Origin: Thiohalocapsa sp.
Lineage (GTDB): Bacteria > Pseudomonadota > Gammaproteobacteria > Chromatiales > Chromatiaceae
DNA length: 15,869 bases
NCBI RefSeq assembly: GCF_019695415.1
Contig: NZ_JAIFKJ010000337.1
Coordinates: 1-15,869 of the forward strand
Direction: 5' to 3'
The first letter of the stretch is position 1, and the number at the start of each line of letters is the position of its first letter. A program made the position numbers and the translations under genes. The notes beneath the pieces are model-generated. The model made no database searches. It worked only from the letters and a program-made list of their open reading frames with translations, and was not told where the DNA came from. Of this stretch, positions 13,464 through 15,869 are shown in pieces.

Positions 13464-14828
13464 ATGTCCACTGCCGCCCCCGCCGAGCTGTCCCCGGAAA
13501 TGGTCCAACGCTTGAGCGCACGGGGCCAAAGGTTCGAATCGGCGGTCCGCTCCCTCGACTGGGGGGGCGATTATGGGGCCGAGGATTATGTCCGCGCCCT
13601 GGACGAGGTCGCTCGGCATCCCGCCGAGACCCTGTCGCTCTATGTGCACATCCCGTTTTGCGCCGGCCGCTGCCTGTACTGCGGCTGCAATACCACGGTC
13701 ACACACGACAGCGCCCGCATGGATGCCTATCTGGACCTGCTGGACCGAGAGATGGCCATGGTCGCCGAGCGCATCAACGGCGACCGCGACGTGCTCCAGG
13801 TGCATCTTGCCGGCGGCACGCCCAACTATCTGAGCGAGGCGCAGCTGACGCGGCTCACGGAGATGTTGGAGCGCCGCTTTCACTTGGTCGCGGACACCGA
13901 GCGCTCGATCGAATGCGACCCGCGCCGCACCTCCGCCGGACAATTGGAGCTGCTGCATGCGCTGGGCTTTCACAGCATCGGCTTCGGCGTCCAGGATCTC
14001 GATCCTGAAGTTCAGCGCGCCATCGGCCGCATTCAGTCCGAGGAGCTGATTCGCGACGTCTACTGGATGGCGCGAGAGATCGGCTTCGACAGCATCAGCT
14101 TCGATCTCATCTACGGCCTGCCTCAGCAGACCGCGACCACGTTCTCGCGCACGCTGGATACGGTGCTCGAGCTGGCGCCGGATCGTGTGGCCTGCTTCGG
14201 CTATGCGCGGCAAACACTCGACGGCCCCCATCAGCACGCGATCGACGTACACGAGCTGCCGGACAACGCCACCCGCGAGCAGCTCTTTCGCAGCGCGGTG
14301 GCTGCCTTCACCCAAGCCGAGTATGCTTGGATCGGTCTCGACACCTTCGCGCTGGAGACGGATGACCTCGCTCTCGCCCAGGCCGAGGGTCGGCTACACC
14401 GTAGCTGCATCGGCTATACGGCGACGCCCAGCGCACACCTTGCGGGCCTTGGCGCCGGCGCCATTGGCGAGCTTCAGGGCACTTGCGTACAGAATTACCC
14501 CGACCTGGACACCTGGCGCGATCATGTGGTTTCTGGCCGCATTCCGGTGCAGCGTGGTCACCGCCTATCCGAGGCCGGCCGGCGGCGTCGTGACGCCATC
14601 TCGCACCTGATCTGCAACCTGGAGCTGCCCCACGCCATGGCCGATGGCTGTCTCGATGAGGGGTGCCGGTGCGGGGGCGCCTGGGCGGGTGGCGGGGTGG
14701 GGTGGGGGCGGCCGGGGGGGTGGTGCGTCACCGAGGCGGGACGCTTCTGCCTGCGTGAGCTGTGCACAGAGCACGACGCCTACTGCCAGTGGGATCGAGC
14801 ACGGTGGCATTTCTCTCATTCCGATTGA
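13464..14828 (+). CDS. hemN: HemN-like radical SAM protein (divergent oxygen-independent coproporphyrinogen III oxidase)
   Basis: HemN converts coproporphyrinogen III to protoporphyrinogen IX without oxygen by radical SAM chemistry. The cluster motif is intact: LYVHIPFC-AGR-C-LY-C-G-C (Cys66, Cys70, Cys73, plus Cys75). Residues expected at the SAM site are present: GGTP (117-120), Glu150 in SIECDPR, Gln177 in GVQDL, Arg189, Asp214 in FDLIYGLP. LHRSCIGYT (311-319) is also family-typical. Length is 454 aa, close to E. coli HemN. The ATG at 13464 has AGAGG 10 nt upstream; the frame is open to 13218, but that part looks non-coding. Three oddities: the usual RYTSYP segment reads RFESAV (23-28); the usual WGGGTP reads LAGGTP; and the usual C-terminal helical segment is replaced by a Gly/Trp/Cys-rich stretch (~400-421). 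True HemN is possible, but so is a paralogue with altered function. Confidence 0.8.
   Translation: MSTAAPAELSPEMVQRLSARGQRFESAVRSLDWGGDYGAEDYVRALDEVARHPAETLSLYVHIPFCAGRCLYCGCNTTVTHDSARMDAYLDLLDREMAMVAERINGDRDVLQVHLAGGTPNYLSEAQLTRLTEMLERRFHLVADTERSIECDPRRTSAGQLELLHALGFHSIGFGVQDLDPEVQRAIGRIQSEELIRDVYWMAREIGFDSISFDLIYGLPQQTATTFSRTLDTVLELAPDRVACFGYARQTLDGPHQHAIDVHELPDNATREQLFRSAVAAFTQAEYAWIGLDTFALETDDLALAQAEGRLHRSCIGYTATPSAHLAGLGAGAIGELQGTCVQNYPDLDTWRDHVVSGRIPVQRGHRLSEAGRRRRDAISHLICNLELPHAMADGCLDEGCRCGGAWAGGGVGWGRPGGWCVTEAGRFCLRELCTEHDAYCQWDRARWHFSHSD
14660..14722 (+). repeat. G-rich tract with G-quadruplex pattern inside hemN
   Basis: Between 14683 and 14708 there are G-runs of 3, 3, 2, 4, 4 and 5, separated by one or two bases. 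This fits the classical G-quadruplex pattern on the coding strand. A run of seven G follows at 14714-14720. The encoded residues are Gly/Trp/Arg-rich and do not match the family at this point. It may be a real low-complexity expansion with DNA/RNA structure, or a local sequencing or assembly error. Confidence 0.6.
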
Positions 14829-14928
14829 GGCGGACGACACCGCGCCGGCGCCGGGGACAGCTCAACGGCACCGACCCGCGCGCCGTCTGGCGGGTCGGGG
14901 TGGTCCGGCAGCGCAGGCGAAGGCCGCG

Positions 14929-15576
14929 TTGAGCGCCGCGAGCCCTGCGCCCACCGGGACGCCCCCAGCCGAGCACGCCGCGGTCACGCCGCATCGGATC
15001 GGCCCGAACGCCATCATCCGCATCGCCGAAGCCCTGAATGCGGGCCCAGGCGGCGCTGATGGCGTGTTCGCGGACGCGGGGCTTGTCCATTACCTCGCCG
15101 AGCCACCGCAGGAGATGGTGGACGAGGATGAAGTCATCGCGCTGCAACAGGCGCTGAGACGCCGGCTCGGCAGCGACGTGGCGCGGGCCGTTTCCTTCGA
15201 CGCCGGCCTGCGCACCGGTGACTACCTCCTCGCCCATCGCATTCCGCGGCCAGCGCAGCGGCTGCTGCGTGTCATGCCGGCGGGGCCCGCGAGCCGGATG
15301 CTGCTCAAGGCCGTGGGCCAACATGCCTGGACCTTCTCCGGCAGCGGTGTGTTTGGGTTCACGCCGTATAGCTGGGTCCAGGGCCAGCCGGTGCAGGTGC
15401 GTATCGCGAACTGCCCTATCTGCCGAGGCAGCCAGGCGTCACAGCCCATCTGCGACTTCTATAGCGGCGCCTTCGAGCGGCTCTTCCGCACCCTGGTGCA
15501 CCGCCGAACACAGGTACAGGAGGTGGTTTGTCAGGCGCAGGGTGCCGACGCTTGTCTGTTCGAGATGCGATGGTGA
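14929..15576 (+). CDS. bchJ: BchJ, V4R-domain bacteriochlorophyll biosynthesis protein
   Basis: BchJ was named a 4-vinyl (8-vinyl) reductase of protochlorophyllide. Later work on other vinyl reductases (BciA, BciB) makes an accessory or carrier role more likely. The body begins HRIGPNAIIRIAEALN and ends in a V4R domain (~150-213) with the conserved cysteines NCPICRG, QPICDFYSGAFERLFR and VVCQAQGADACLFEMRW (Cys162, 165, 175, 201, 209), probably metal-binding. No ATG or GTG is in frame between the hemN stop and the conserved region. The best start is TTG at 14929 with GAAGG 5 nt upstream, giving 215 aa, near the usual ~210. The alternative is an ATG inside hemN (14644 or 14656), which would add ~90 low-complexity residues. 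It is likely co-transcribed with hemN. Confidence 0.85.
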   Translation: MSAASPAPTGTPPAEHAAVTPHRIGPNAIIRIAEALNAGPGGADGVFADAGLVHYLAEPPQEMVDEDEVIALQQALRRRLGSDVARAVSFDAGLRTGDYLLAHRIPRPAQRLLRVMPAGPASRMLLKAVGQHAWTFSGSGVFGFTPYSWVQGQPVQVRIANCPICRGSQASQPICDFYSGAFERLFRTLVHRRTQVQEVVCQAQGADACLFEMRW

Positions 15577-15634
15577 CGCCGCCTGGCGCGTCCGGAGGTG
15601 TCTGCGGTAGGTCGGTGGGTTTCTTTACGGCCCC

Positions 15635-15869
15635 TCAGTGCAGGCGGCCGCCCGGGGCTGCTTGGTTGCCGTGGCCAGCATCCGCCTGCTCTCTATCCTC
15701 GACCAACGGCAGTGTGGCGTGGTGCAGCACCATGCGCCACCCATCGCCGGTGCGCGCATAGACGTTGGTGGCGAGCACGCGCGTGAGACCGCTGGTGTCA
15801 GCTGCGGCCGGGCCGATACGCTCCTCGACCAAATGGATGCTGACCTCGGCCGCCGTCGTCCGATGCAGG
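15635..15869 (-). CDS. NTF2/SnoaL-like protein, 5' end beyond the window
   Basis: The reverse strand is open from the window edge to a stop at 15635. It encodes the C-terminal ~77 residues of a protein with the segment VLATNVYARTGDGWRMVLHHATLPL. The pattern of a variable strand, ATNVYxRxGDGWRMVxHHAS/T, is typical of the C-terminal strands of NTF2/SnoaL-like (SnoaL_3 or DUF4440-type) small alpha+beta barrels. No specific function can be assigned. After PLVEDRE there is an unconserved, polar tail. The gene converges on bchJ with 58 nt between stops. No clear intrinsic terminator is seen in that gap. It probably marks the right boundary of the photosynthesis cluster. Confidence 0.72.
   Translation of the reverse strand, partial: LHRTTAAEVSIHLVEERIGPAAADTSGLTRVLATNVYARTGDGWRMVLHHATLPLVEDREQADAGHGNQAAPGGRLH

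Noticed and set aside
13522..13545. GGTTCGAATC, resembling the T-loop of a tRNA
   Set aside because: The flanks do not form a T-stem, no acceptor or anticodon arm surrounds it, and it lies in the conserved start of the HemN-like coding sequence.
15575..15592. Possible terminator hairpin GACGC...GCGTC after bchJ
   Set aside because: The stem is only 5 bp with an 8-nt loop and no T-run follows, so I cannot call it a terminator.

Overview
The window is a photosynthesis gene cluster from an anoxygenic purple bacterium. G+C is high (about two thirds by eye). The reaction-centre H subunit resembles those I know from Ectothiorhodospira/Halorhodospira-type purple sulfur bacteria (N-terminus GAITNYIDVAQ, then an aromatic-rich membrane helix). 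With the gene order, this suggests a gammaproteobacterium near the Ectothiorhodospiraceae. That placement is inference, not proof.

Positions 97-12846 hold ten plus-strand genes in a tightly packed run: bchN-bchB-bchH-bchL-bchM-lhaA-puhA-puhB-puhC-puhE. Four junctions overlap (bchB/bchH by 26 nt; bchH/bchL, bchM/lhaA and puhA/puhB by 4 nt) and the other gaps are 65 nt or less, so the block is probably one operon or superoperon with translational coupling. BchH (the large Mg-chelatase subunit) puts Mg into protoporphyrin IX. BchM methylates the product. BchN/BchB/BchL form the nitrogenase-like, light-independent protochlorophyllide reductase. LhaA, PuhB, PuhC and PuhE help assemble the reaction centre/LH1 complex, and PuhA is the reaction-centre H subunit. 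The aerobic cyclase gene acsF, often found between puhC and puhE in facultative phototrophs, is absent here.

Positions 12847-13463 are a 617-nt stretch with no convincing gene. It carries a perfect FNR/Anr-type box (TTGAT-N4-ATCAA, 12890-12903), correctly spaced from a possible -10 element, and then a region rich in inverted repeats. The best of these is a 13-nt inverted repeat with one mismatch and a 3-nt loop at 13351-13379. Downstream lie a divergent HemN-type radical SAM gene (13464-14828) and bchJ (about 14929-15576). The arrangement suggests an oxygen-responsive transcription unit for tetrapyrrole genes with a long, structured leader.

A convergent minus-strand gene fragment encoding an NTF2/SnoaL-like protein (15635 to the window end) probably marks the edge of the photosynthesis cluster. 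The first ~96 bases are G-rich and cannot be assigned. A second, much stronger G-rich tract lies in the 3' part of hemN and replaces family-typical sequence there.

Most of the window is a well-known system. The less ordinary parts are the puhE-hemN intergenic leader, the atypical HemN paralogue with its G-tract, and a few lineage-specific extensions in PuhE, BchM and BchJ. I found no mobile elements, CRISPR arrays, tRNA or rRNA genes.
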